Part shown: one piece after another, positions 52,207 through 60,167 of the stretch
Layout of the letters: the number at the start of each line of letters is the position of its first letter
How positions within the stretch are numbered: the stretch's first letter is position 1
Assembly (NCBI GenBank): GCA_903835235.1
Contig: CAILMF010000001.1
Coordinates: 248,001 to 312,000 of the forward strand
Source of the DNA: an uncultured Rhodospirillales bacterium
GTDB lineage: Bacteria > Pseudomonadota > Alphaproteobacteria > Acetobacterales > Acetobacteraceae
Length of the DNA: 64,000 nt
Direction of reading: 5' to 3'
Made by a program: the position numbers and the translations under genes
Notes under the pieces: generated by a model
Told to the model about the DNA's origin: nothing
What the model saw: only the letters and a program-made list of their open reading frames with translations
Database searches by the model: none

Positions 52207-52854
52207 ATGCGGCATGACGACATCTGGCGGGCGATCGATGCGCTCGCCGCCGAGCACGGGCTCTCCGCCTCCGGCCTAGCCAGGCGCGCCGGACTGGACC
52301 CCACCGCCTTCAACCCGTCCAAGCGCATCGGCGCGGATGGCCGGGCGCGCTGGCCCTCCACCGAAAGCGTGGCCAAGGTGCTGGGCGCCACCAGCACGGG
52401 CATCGAGAATTTCGCCGCCCTGGTCTCCGGCATGCCCGCCCTCTCCCGCGGTGGGCGCAGCACGGTCAACCGCCGCATCCCCCTCATCGGCCTGGCGCAG
52501 GCTGGCGGAGAGGGCTACTTCGACGATGGCGGCTACCCCGTCGGCGGCAGCTGGGACGAGATCTCGGTGCCCGAAGTCGGCGATCCCAATGCCTATGCGC
52601 TGGAGATCGCCGGCGATTCCATGGACCCGGTCTATCGCGACGGCGATGTCGTCATCATCTCCCCCGCCGCCCCGGTGCGCCGTGGCGACCGCGTGGTGGT
52701 GCGCAGCCAGCGCGGCGAGGTCATGGCCAAGGAGCTGCTGCGCCAATCCGCCCGCCGGATAGAGTTGCGCAGCCTGAACCCGGCCCACCCGAATTACGGC
52801 TTCGACCTGCCAGAGATCGCCTGGATGCACCGGATCGTCTGGGCCAGCCAATAA
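52207..52854 (+). CDS. S24-family (CI/LexA-type) repressor
   Basis: 215 residues. N-terminal helix-turn-helix (residues 1-70, DDIWRAIDALAAEHGLSASGLARRAGLDP). Linker cleavage site A99-G100 in GLAQAGGEG. Protease domain with S138 in EIAGDSMDPVYRDGD and K175 in GEVMAKELL. This is the self-cleaving layout of LexA/CI, so derepression after DNA damage is expected. It faces the minus-strand phage genes across the operator-like region. A similar chromosomal S24 regulator exists in many alphaproteobacteria, so a host origin is possible. Confidence 0.9.
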   Translation: MRHDDIWRAIDALAAEHGLSASGLARRAGLDPTAFNPSKRIGADGRARWPSTESVAKVLGATSTGIENFAALVSGMPALSRGGRSTVNRRIPLIGLAQAGGEGYFDDGGYPVGGSWDEISVPEVGDPNAYALEIAGDSMDPVYRDGDVVIISPAAPVRRGDRVVVRSQRGEVMAKELLRQSARRIELRSLNPAHPNYGFDLPEIAWMHRIVWASQ

Positions 52855-52857
52855 GTC

Positions 52858-52896
52858 TGGGCGGCCGATCCACGCCCCCGCCGGCGACCGGACGCC
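52858..52896. repeat. diverged third copy of the 40-bp repeat
   Basis: Starts four bases after the repressor stop. Aligns with 40309-40348 over its whole length with one gap and about eight differences (shared GCGGCCGATxCACGCC and GGCGAxCGGACGC). It ends where the TetR operator begins. Confidence 0.65.
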
Positions 52897-52942
52897 AACT
52901 ATACCGACCGGACGGTTGACAAACCGTCCAGCCGGTATAGTT
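52897..52942 (+). promoter_or_regulatory. TetR-type operator and promoter
   Basis: Two 21-bp arms (52897-52917 and 52922-52942) match at 19 positions around a four-base centre, immediately before the TetR gene. A TTGACA at 52916-52921 lies at the centre; TATAGT (52936) or TAGTTA (52938) could be the -10. Autorepression of the regulator and its exporter operon follows from the overlap of promoter and palindrome. Confidence 0.8.
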
Positions 52943-52950
52943 AGGTTGGC

Positions 52951-53529
52951 ATGATCCCCGCCACCGAAACCGCCGCCCCTGCCGACGCGCCCACCCGCAT
53001 CCTCGATGCCGCCGAGGCCATCGTCCGCCGTGCCGGCGTTGCCTCCCTGACACTGGAAGCCGCGGCGCGGGAGGCTGGCGTTTCCAAGGGCGGCCTGCTC
53101 TATCACTTCGCCAGCAAGGAAGCCCTGCTGGCCGGCCTGCTGAACCGCATGGCCCATTTCGTCGCCGAGGACTTCACCCAGGGCCTGGCCTGCCAACCGC
53201 CCGGCCCCGGACAGGTGGCCCGCGCCATGCTGGCCTGGGGGCTGGAGCTCTCGCAGGAAGCGATGAACGAGCGCTGCGACCGCGCAGCCGCCGTCTTCCT
53301 GGCCGCCTTCCACCAGGACCCCGCGCTGCTGGACCCGATGCGCGCCGTCATCGCCCACATGCGTGAAGCCGTCGCCGCCGATGGCCTGGCCCCCGGCGCC
53401 GGCATGGCCATCATGGCGGCCATGGACGGGCTGTTCATGGCCCGGATCTTCGGCCTCTACACCCTCACCGACCCTGAGCGGCAGGCCATGCGCACCGCCC
53501 TCGGCCACCTTCTGGAGCCACTGGCATGA
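52951..53529 (+). CDS. TetR family transcriptional regulator
   Basis: 192 residues. N-terminal HTH: ILDAAEAIVRRAGVASLTLEAAAREAGVSKGGLLYHFASKEALLAGLL, the standard TetR recognition helix. The C-terminal ligand domain resembles TetR_C_37-like regulators. Its ATG is eight bases after a long palindrome that should be its operator. Stop overlaps the DevB-like start by four bases (ATGA), so it is the first gene of the exporter operon. Confidence 0.94.
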   Translation: MIPATETAAPADAPTRILDAAEAIVRRAGVASLTLEAAAREAGVSKGGLLYHFASKEALLAGLLNRMAHFVAEDFTQGLACQPPGPGQVARAMLAWGLELSQEAMNERCDRAAAVFLAAFHQDPALLDPMRAVIAHMREAVAADGLAPGAGMAIMAAMDGLFMARIFGLYTLTDPERQAMRTALGHLLEPLA

Positions 53530-54560
53530 CCACCCGTACCTGGCTGCTGGGCGGCCTGGCCCTCATCGTCGTGGCCGGCGGCGGCTGGTGGCTGCGGCAC
53601 GGCGCCGAAGCCCCGCCGCCGATCACGCCGGCCGCCGCGGCCACGCCACCCGGCGTCGGCGCGCTCGGCCGGGTGGACCCGGCCTCTCGTATCCGCAAGC
53701 TCTCGGCCCCCGGCGGCTTCAACGTCACCCGCATCCAGCGCGTGCTGGTGGCCGAGGGCGACCAGGTGCGCGAAGGCCAACTGTTGGCGGAGTTCAGCGA
53801 CATCGCCCTGAAGGACGCCGCCGTCGCCCAGGCCGAGGCCGCCCTGGCGGAAGCCCAGGCGACACTCGCAAAGGTCCGCGCCGCCGGCCGCCCCTCCGAA
53901 ATCGACGCCCAACGCGCTCGCATCCGCAACCTGCAGGCGACGGAAGCCATCAACCGCCGCGACGCCCAGCGCGCCGAAACCCTGGTACCTTCCGGCGCCG
54001 GTGCCGCCGCCGTGGCGGACCGCAACCGCGCCCAGGCCGATGCCGCTGGCGCCGCCCGCGCCGAGGCCGAGGCCGTGCTGGAAACCCTTTCGCACCCGCG
54101 TCCGGAGGATCTGGCGCTGGCCGAAGCCCAGGTGGCCAATGCCGCGGCCCTGCTGGCCAAGGCCCGGGCCGACGCCGCGCTCAGCCGCATCTTTGCCCCC
54201 ATCGACGGCACCATCCTGAAGCTCTACGCCCGCGCCGGCGACCCGGTGGGCAGCGACGGCCTGCTGGAGATGGCCAATCTGGAGCGCCTCGACGTCCTGG
54301 CCGATGTCTACGAGACCGACCTCCCACGCCTGCGCCTGGGCGCCGAGGCCGAAGTCATCGTCCCCGGCGATCCCACCCGCTACGCCGCCACGGTGCGCGA
54401 ACTCGGCTGGCTGGTCCGCCGCACCACCCAGGCCGGCACGGACCCGGTGGCAGCGGTGGACAGCCGCACGGTGGAAGTCCGCCTGACCCTGTCCGAAGCC
54501 GGCCGCCTGGCGCTGCTCCGCCGCAGCAACATGCAGGTGCAGGTGGCCATTCGGCCATGA
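53526..54560 (+). CDS. periplasmic adaptor (membrane fusion) subunit of DevBCA-type exporter
   Basis: 344 residues. One N-terminal membrane anchor (LLGGLALIVVAGGGWWL), lipoyl-like domain start (GGFNVTRIQRVLVAEGDQVREGQLLAEF), a long alpha-helical hairpin (residues 95-220) rich in Ala and Glu, and a beta-barrel end (FAPIDGTILKLYARAGDPVG; DVLADVYETDLPRLRLG). This matches DevB/HlyD-like adaptors paired with DevC/DevA. It would bridge the inner-membrane ABC unit to an outer-membrane channel not encoded here. Confidence 0.92.
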   Translation: MTTRTWLLGGLALIVVAGGGWWLRHGAEAPPPITPAAAATPPGVGALGRVDPASRIRKLSAPGGFNVTRIQRVLVAEGDQVREGQLLAEFSDIALKDAAVAQAEAALAEAQATLAKVRAAGRPSEIDAQRARIRNLQATEAINRRDAQRAETLVPSGAGAAAVADRNRAQADAAGAARAEAEAVLETLSHPRPEDLALAEAQVANAAALLAKARADAALSRIFAPIDGTILKLYARAGDPVGSDGLLEMANLERLDVLADVYETDLPRLRLGAEAEVIVPGDPTRYAATVRELGWLVRRTTQAGTDPVAAVDSRTVEVRLTLSEAGRLALLRRSNMQVQVAIRP

Positions 54561-55780
54561 ACGAGCTGCGCCGACTAGAACTGCCGGCCGAGGTGCAGGC
54601 CCCGCGGCCCCCACGCCTGGTCAACCTGCTGCTGCCGGCCCGCCTGGCCTGGCGCCAGCTGCGGGCCGAACGCGCCCGGCTCTGGACCGCCATCGCCGGC
54701 GTGATGTTCGCCTGCGTGCTGGTGTTCATGCAGCTCGGCTTCCGCGCCGCCCTGTTCGACAGTGCCACCGCCCTGCCGCAGGCCATGCATGGCGAGCTGT
54801 TCCTGATCAACCCGCTGACCACCGCCATGTTCCGGCCCGAGCAGTTCCCCCGCGTCCGCGCCTTCCAGACCCTGGCGGACCCGGACGTGGCGCAGGCGGT
54901 GCCGATCTATCTGAGCTTCGGCACCTGGCGGAATCCGGTCACCGGCGTGCGCCGCACCATCCAGCTGGTCGGCTTCGACACCGCCACCGGCGCCGTCGTC
55001 TTCCCCGGGCTGGAAGCCGTGATCGAGGCCCTGAAGCGCCCGGACACCATCGCCTTCGACCGCAAGTCGCGCCCGGAATTCGGCCCGGTGCCGCAGCTGC
55101 TGGCGGAACGCGGTCCCTTCGAGGTGCAGATCGCCGACCGCCGGCTGGAACTGGTGGGCCTGATCGACATCGGCCCCAGCTTCGGCGCCGACGGCAATGC
55201 GGTGATGACCGAGACCAATTTCCGCCGCATCGTCACCCAGCGGAAGGCCTCCAACACCGACCTGGTGGCGCTGCGGCTGCACCCGGGCGTCGATATCCCG
55301 ACGGTCGCGGCCCGGCTGCGGCAGTTGCTGCCCGCCGATGTCGCGGTGCTGACCTATGATGAACTGGTCGCCTGGGAGCGCAACTACTGGGAAACCGCCA
55401 CGCCCATCGGCTTCATCTTCATGTTCGGCAGCCTGATGGGCCTCGTGGTCGGCATGGTCATCGTCTACCAGATCCTGTTCAGCGACATCGCCAGCCACAT
55501 CCCGGAATACGCTACGCTGAAGGCCATGGGCTATGCCCATGCCTATCTGCGCCGCGCAGTGATGTCGGCGGCGCTGCTGCTCGCTGTGCTCGGCTTCATC
55601 CCGGGCATCCTGACCAGTATTGGCCTCTACCAGGTGGTGGCCCAGGCCACCTTCCTGCCGCTGGAGATGGACCCTGAGCGCGGCATGATGGTCTTCGGCA
55701 TGATCTTCGCCATGTGCGCCGGCGCCGGCCTGCTGGCCGTGCGCAAGCTGCGCGACGCCAATCCGGCGGACATGTTCTGA
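54557..55780 (+). CDS. ABC exporter permease, DevC/MacB-like FtsX family
   Basis: 407 residues. N-terminal membrane helix (IAGVMFACVLVFMQLGF), a periplasmic domain of about 210 residues, then three helices (FIFMFGSLMGLVVGMVIVYQILF, VMSAALLLAVLGFIPGILT, GMMVFGMIFAMCAGAGLLAV). The first periplasmic stretch FRAALFDSATALPQAMHGELFLI is typical of DevC. Overlaps DevB by four bases (ATGA) and DevA by one base (TGATG), so all three are translationally coupled. Confidence 0.92.
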   Translation: MNELRRLELPAEVQAPRPPRLVNLLLPARLAWRQLRAERARLWTAIAGVMFACVLVFMQLGFRAALFDSATALPQAMHGELFLINPLTTAMFRPEQFPRVRAFQTLADPDVAQAVPIYLSFGTWRNPVTGVRRTIQLVGFDTATGAVVFPGLEAVIEALKRPDTIAFDRKSRPEFGPVPQLLAERGPFEVQIADRRLELVGLIDIGPSFGADGNAVMTETNFRRIVTQRKASNTDLVALRLHPGVDIPTVAARLRQLLPADVAVLTYDELVAWERNYWETATPIGFIFMFGSLMGLVVGMVIVYQILFSDIASHIPEYATLKAMGYAHAYLRRAVMSAALLLAVLGFIPGILTSIGLYQVVAQATFLPLEMDPERGMMVFGMIFAMCAGAGLLAVRKLRDANPADMF

Positions 55781-56484
55781 TGCCGCCCGAGGGTGCCACC
55801 CCACCAGTCGCCATCGCCGGCCTGACCTATGCCTTTGGCGAAGGCGAGTTGCGCCGGCCGGTGCTCCGCGACGTCTCGCTGCAAATCCGCGCTGGCGAGA
55901 TCGTGCTGCTCACCGGCCCTTCCGGCAGCGGCAAGACCACGCTGCTGACGCTGATCGGCGCGCTGCGGGCCATGCAGGAAGGCCGCTGCACCGTGCTGGG
56001 CCAGGAACTGCTCGGCGCCACCGAGGACCAGCGCGTGCTGCTGCGCCGGCGCATCGGATTCATCTTCCAGCAGCACAACCTGCTGGGCTTCCTGACCGCG
56101 CGGCAGAACGTGGCGATGTCGCTGGAACTAGACCCGCGGACGACCGAGGCCGAGCGCCTGGCCCGCGCCGGCGCCCTGCTGGAAGCCGTCGGTCTGGCGG
56201 ACCGTGCCGACGCGCTGCCCTCCAAGCTCTCGGGCGGCCAGCGCCAGCGCGTGGCGGTAGCCCGCGCCCTGGCCGGCAGCCCCGGCCTGATCCTGGCCGA
56301 TGAGCCGACCGCCGCGCTCGACCGTGTTTCGGGCCAGGAGGTGGTGCACCTGCTGCGCGACCTGGCCCGCAGCCGCGGCGTGCCGATCCTGCTGGTCACC
56401 CACGACCCGCGCATCCTGGATATCGCCGACCGCATCATCGAGATGGAGGATGGCCGCATCCTCAGCGGTGCGCCGGTGGATTGA
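55780..56484 (+). CDS. ABC exporter ATP-binding subunit, DevA-like
   Basis: 234 residues. Walker A GPSGSGKTTLL, Q-loop FIFQQHNLLGFL, signature LSGGQRQRVAVARAL, Walker B LILADEPTAALD and switch His in LLVTHDPRIL. It drives the DevBC-type exporter; cyanobacterial relatives export glycolipids, but the cargo here is unknown. The frame continues upstream inside the permease gene; the overlapping ATG is used. Confidence 0.94.
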   Translation: MPPEGATPPVAIAGLTYAFGEGELRRPVLRDVSLQIRAGEIVLLTGPSGSGKTTLLTLIGALRAMQEGRCTVLGQELLGATEDQRVLLRRRIGFIFQQHNLLGFLTARQNVAMSLELDPRTTEAERLARAGALLEAVGLADRADALPSKLSGGQRQRVAVARALAGSPGLILADEPTAALDRVSGQEVVHLLRDLARSRGVPILLVTHDPRILDIADRIIEMEDGRILSGAPVD

Positions 56485-56508
56485 GCGCGGCGTGCCGCCG
56501 GGGGCTAG

Positions 56509-57315
56509 TCAGCCGCCCTGGCTGGCCGGCAGCAGCGGCTGCGGGTCCACCGCCGTGGCGTGCCAGTTCAGCCCCAGATGCAAATGCGGCCCGGTCACCC
56601 GCCCGGTGGCGCCGATCAGCGCAATCTGCTGCCCCTGCGCCACCACCGCACCTTCCGCCACATCCAGCCGCGACGCATGGGCGTAGAGCGACTGCACCCC
56701 ATGCCCGTGGTCCAGGATCACGGTATTGCCGGTGAAGTACAGGTCCTCCGCCAGCAGCACCCGCCCGGCGCACATGGCATGCATCGGCGTGCCGACAGGC
56801 GCGGCGATATCCAACCCGACATGCGGCGCCCGCGCCTCGCCGTTCAGGATGCGCTGGCTGCCATAGACGCCGCTGATCCGCCCGCGCGCCGGCCAGGCGA
56901 AGCCCTGGGCGAAATACGGCACCGTGCCATCCGCCCGCCGCAGCTCGGCAATCCGCGCCCGCTCGCGCTGAATGCGCTCCATCGTCTCCGGCGGCGGCGA
57001 GACCATGGCGCCCGGCAGCCCTTCCAGCCGCTGAACCTGCCAGGCGCGCTTGGCCACCTCCAGCACGCGGTTCTCGGTGAGGCCCCGGGTGGTGATGGCC
57101 AGGGTCGCGCGCGGCCCGGCATCCCGCCCGAAGCCGAAGGCAAAATGTCCCTCCGGCGAAACCCTGACGGCGCGACCCTCCAGCGTCATCCGCGTGCCGG
57201 GCGCCGCGCGGCCAATCAGCAGCGCGCCCTGCGCCGGCGCGCCGCGCCATTCCACTGCCTGCGCCCCGCGCGCCAACAACAGCACCGGCATGGCCAGCAA
57301 CCCGCGACGGATCAC
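56509..57315 (-). CDS. M23 family metallopeptidase, periplasmic
   Basis: 268 residues with signal peptide ending GAQA. N-terminal beta-rich part (residues 20-130) with a GTRMTLEGRAVRVSPEGHFAFGFGRD segment, then the LytM/M23 domain: APHVGLDIAAPVGTPM (first Zn His and Asp), LYAHASRLDVAEGAVV (His), and TGPHLHLGL (HxH). All zinc and catalytic residues are present, so it should be an active peptidoglycan endopeptidase rather than a degenerate NlpD/EnvC activator. Its start overlaps the xseA stop by four bases. Confidence 0.93.
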   Translation of the reverse strand: MIRRGLLAMPVLLLARGAQAVEWRGAPAQGALLIGRAAPGTRMTLEGRAVRVSPEGHFAFGFGRDAGPRATLAITTRGLTENRVLEVAKRAWQVQRLEGLPGAMVSPPPETMERIQRERARIAELRRADGTVPYFAQGFAWPARGRISGVYGSQRILNGEARAPHVGLDIAAPVGTPMHAMCAGRVLLAEDLYFTGNTVILDHGHGVQSLYAHASRLDVAEGAVVAQGQQIALIGATGRVTGPHLHLGLNWHATAVDPQPLLPASQGG

Positions 57316-58781
57316 AGCAACGCTCCCTGTTCACCCAGTGCCCGAGGCTTGCGCCGCGCCGGCTTCACCCCATCCGCCGTCACGCCCAGTTGGCCATCGG
57401 CGAAGTGCAGCGCCAACGCCGCGCCGGGTGCCACACCGGCAGCGCTCACCACCGGTGCGCCCTCGGCATTCTGCACCAGCACAAAGCCGCGCTGCAGCGT
57501 GGCGGCGTAGGAAACCCCCTCCAACCGCGCCGCCAGCCCTTCCAGCCGGGCCTTGCGTTCCCGCAGCAGCGCCTGCATCGGCGCCGCCGTCAGCCGCCCC
57601 AGCGCCGGCTGCGAAGCCTTCAGCGCCAGGGCGCGCCGCAACGCCGCCTCGCCCCGCCCGACCGCCAGCGCCAGCGCATGGCGCTTGCCCGCCAGCTGCT
57701 CGCGCGGATGCGGCAGCCGCGGCGCCACCTCCGCCAAGGCGCGCCGCTTGCGCCCGAGCATCGCCGGCAAGGCCACTGCCAGTCGCTCGCCCCGGTCTTC
57801 CAGCCGCTGCCGCAGCCCGCCCAGCAGGTTCGGCAAATCCGGCAACTGCCGCTCGGCCTGCACCAGGCGCCGATGTGCCCGCTCCGTCACCGCCCGCGCC
57901 GCCTGCAACAGCCGGGCATTGCGCTGGGCCAGGTCTGCCAGCAAATCCGCCCGCGCCGGCACCGCCAGCTCGGCGGCGGCGGTCGGCGTCGGCGCCCGCT
58001 TGTCGCTGGCGAAGTCGATCAGCGTGGTATCGGTCTCATGCCCCACCGCCGAGATCAGCGGGATCGAACAGGCCGCCGCCGCCCGCACCACCACCTCCTC
58101 GTTGAAGGCCATCAGGTCTTCCAGGCTGCCGCCACCGCGCGCCACGATGATCACATCTGGCCGCGGCACCAGCCCGCCCGCGGGCAGCGCGGAAAATCCG
58201 TTGATGGCCGCGGCAATCTGTTCCGCCGCGCCGGTGCCCTGCACCGCCACTGGCCACAGGATCAGCCGGCGCGGAAACCGCCGCAGCAGCGTGGTGCGGA
58301 TATCCTGGATGACTGCGCCGCTCTCGCTCGTCACCACGCCGATGACCGCCGGCAGCATCGGCAGCGCCCGCTTGCGTTCGGGCGCGAACAGCCCTTCCGC
58401 AAGCAGCTTGACGCGCAGCTTCTCGATCCGCGCCAGCAGCGCGCCCTCGCCGGCGTAGTCCAGCCGCTCGATGATCAGCTGGTAGGTGGAACGGTCGCCA
58501 TAGGCGCTGATCCGCCCGGTGGCGATCACCTCCACCCCGTTCTCGGGTTGCAGGGAAAGCCCGCGCACGCTGGTCTTCCAGATCACCCCGGCCAGCTTGC
58601 CGCCCTCATCCTTCAGGCTCAGGTAGATATGCCCGGACGGGTAGCGCTTCACCTCGGTCAGCTCGCCACGCACCCGCACGCGACCAAAAGCCTGTTCCAG
58701 CGTGCGCTTGATGGCGCCGGAAATCTCCGAAACCGCGTATTCCGGAACGTTGTTGGTGGTGTCGGCCGGGTTGCTGTCCAT
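57312..58781 (-). CDS. xseA: exodeoxyribonuclease VII large subunit
   Basis: 489 residues. N-terminal OB domain (FGRVRVRGELTEVKRYPSGHIYLSLKDEGG), catalytic domain (VIGVVTSESGAVIQDI, DVIIVARGGGSLEDLMAFNEE, PLISAVGHETDTTLIDFASDKRAPTPTAAAE), then a long coiled coil and C-terminal segment (LQRGFVLVQNAEG). With XseB it degrades single-stranded DNA. A longer open frame upstream is antisense to purD and rejected. It is divergent from purD across 48 bp. Confidence 0.97.
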   Translation of the reverse strand: MDSNPADTTNNVPEYAVSEISGAIKRTLEQAFGRVRVRGELTEVKRYPSGHIYLSLKDEGGKLAGVIWKTSVRGLSLQPENGVEVIATGRISAYGDRSTYQLIIERLDYAGEGALLARIEKLRVKLLAEGLFAPERKRALPMLPAVIGVVTSESGAVIQDIRTTLLRRFPRRLILWPVAVQGTGAAEQIAAAINGFSALPAGGLVPRPDVIIVARGGGSLEDLMAFNEEVVVRAAAACSIPLISAVGHETDTTLIDFASDKRAPTPTAAAELAVPARADLLADLAQRNARLLQAARAVTERAHRRLVQAERQLPDLPNLLGGLRQRLEDRGERLAVALPAMLGRKRRALAEVAPRLPHPREQLAGKRHALALAVGRGEAALRRALALKASQPALGRLTAAPMQALLRERKARLEGLAARLEGVSYAATLQRGFVLVQNAEGAPVVSAAGVAPGAALALHFADGQLGVTADGVKPARRKPRALGEQGALL

Positions 58782-58829
58782 CGGCCGACCATATGCTAGA
58801 CCCCCGGCGTTGCGGAAGGAGCCTGGGGC

Positions 58830-60098
58830 ATGAAGGTGTTGGTGGTTGGCGGCGGCGGGCGGGAACACGCGCTGTGCTGGGCCCTGGCCGCGTCCCCGCT
58901 GCTGGGCAAGCTGTGGTGCGCCCCGGGCAATGCCGGCATCGCCGAGGTGGCGGAATGCGTCGCCATTCCCGCCGAGGACATCGCCACCCTGGTCGCCTTT
59001 GCCACCGCCAACGGCGTCGATCTTGTCGTCGCCGGCCCGGAAGCCCCGCTGACCCTGGGCCTGGCCGATGCCTGCGCTGCCGCCGGCCTGCGCTGCTTCG
59101 GCCCCTCCGCTGCCGCCGCTCAACTTGAAGGCAGCAAGACCTTCACGAAACAGGTGGCGGACGCCGCAACGGCCCCAACCGCCGCCTGGGCCCGCTTCAC
59201 CGATGCCGGCGCCGCCCGGGCCTACGTCCGCGCCCAGGGCGCCCCCATCGTGGTGAAGGCGGACGGTCTGGCCGCCGGCAAGGGCGTCGTCGTCGCCGCC
59301 ACTTTGGCGGAAGCCGAGGCCGCCATCGCGGAAATCATGGAGGACCGCGTCCACGGCGCCGCCGGCGCCTCCGTGGTCATCGAGGAATGCCTGCTCGGCC
59401 AGGAAGTCAGCTTCTTCGCACTCTGCGACGGCGAGACCGCACTCCCCCTCGGCGCCGCGCAGGACCACAAGCGCGTCGGCGATGGCGATACCGGCCCCAA
59501 TACCGGCGGCATGGGCGCCTACTCGCCGCCCCCGGTCTTCACCGCGGCCTTGCAGGACCAGGTGATGGCCGAGATCATCCTCCCCTGCCTGGCGGAAATG
59601 GCGGCGCGCGGCACCCCCTTCCGCGGCGTGCTCTTCGCCGGGCTGATGCTGACCGAAGCCGGCCCCAAGCTGATCGAGTTCAACGTCCGCTTCGGCGACC
59701 CGGAATGCCAGGCGCTGATGGTGCGGCTGAAGTCGGACCTGCTGCCCGCCCTGCTGGCCGCCTGCGACGGCACGCTGCACAGCCTGACGCTCGCCTGGGA
59801 AAAGCTACACAGCCTGGTGGTGGTCATGGCCGCGCGCGGCTACCCCGGCAGCTACGCGAAGGGCAGCGAAATCCGCGGCCTGGAACACGCGGCGCAGATC
59901 CCCGGCGTGCAGGTCTTCCACGCCGGCACCGCACGCCGAGACGATGGCGCACTGATCGCCACCGGCGGCCGCGTACTCGGCATCACCGCCACCGGCGCCA
60001 CCCTGCGGGAAGCGCGCGACGCCGCCTATGCCGCGGTCGCCGCCATCGATTGGCCGGGCGGCTTCTGCCGGCAGGACATCGCCCACCGGGCGCTGTAG
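58830..60098 (+). CDS. purD: phosphoribosylamine-glycine ligase
   Basis: 422 residues, canonical. [20 protein letters not shown] start, [23 protein letters not shown]-grasp core ([38 protein letters not shown]), [15 protein letters not shown] and [15 protein letters not shown]. It makes glycinamide ribonucleotide in purine synthesis. Alone on this strand, followed by the family B hairpin repeat. Confidence 0.98.
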   Translation: MKVLVVGGGGREHALCWALAASPLLGKLWCAPGNAGIAEVAECVAIPAEDIATLVAFATANGVDLVVAGPEAPLTLGLADACAAAGLRCFGPSAAAAQLEGSKTFTKQVADAATAPTAAWARFTDAGAARAYVRAQGAPIVVKADGLAAGKGVVVAATLAEAEAAIAEIMEDRVHGAAGASVVIEECLLGQEVSFFALCDGETALPLGAAQDHKRVGDGDTGPNTGGMGAYSPPPVFTAALQDQVMAEIILPCLAEMAARGTPFRGVLFAGLMLTEAGPKLIEFNVRFGDPECQALMVRLKSDLLPALLAACDGTLHSLTLAWEKLHSLVVVMAARGYPGSYAKGSEIRGLEHAAQIPGVQVFHAGTARRDDGALIATGGRVLGITATGATLREARDAAYAAVAAIDWPGGFCRQDIAHRAL

Positions 60099-60103
60099 CC
60101 CCA

Positions 60104-60159
60104 CGAGAGGGGCGCCGCCCCTCTCGCGCTCTCCCTGCCAAAGGCCGAAAGGCCTTTGG
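60104..60159 (-). repeat. paired-hairpin 3' repeat, family B copy 2
   Basis: First hairpin CGAGAGGGG/CCCCTCTCG (60104-60112 with 60118-60126). Second hairpin CCAAAGGCC-GAAA-GGCCTTTGG (60138-60159), a perfect nine-pair stem with a GAAA tetraloop. It ends eight bases from the stop of the following minus-strand gene, the same geometry as copy 1 at 29658-29711. Confidence 0.7.
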
Positions 60160-60167
60160 AAACCAGG

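Noticed and set aside
39118-52854. Classical complete temperate phage
   Set aside because: No integrase, excisionase, replication or RNA polymerase genes and no clear att duplication at a tRNA; structural module only.
39118-52854. Tailocin (phage-tail bacteriocin)
   Set aside because: Capsid, portal and both terminase genes are present and there are no sheath, tube or baseplate genes.
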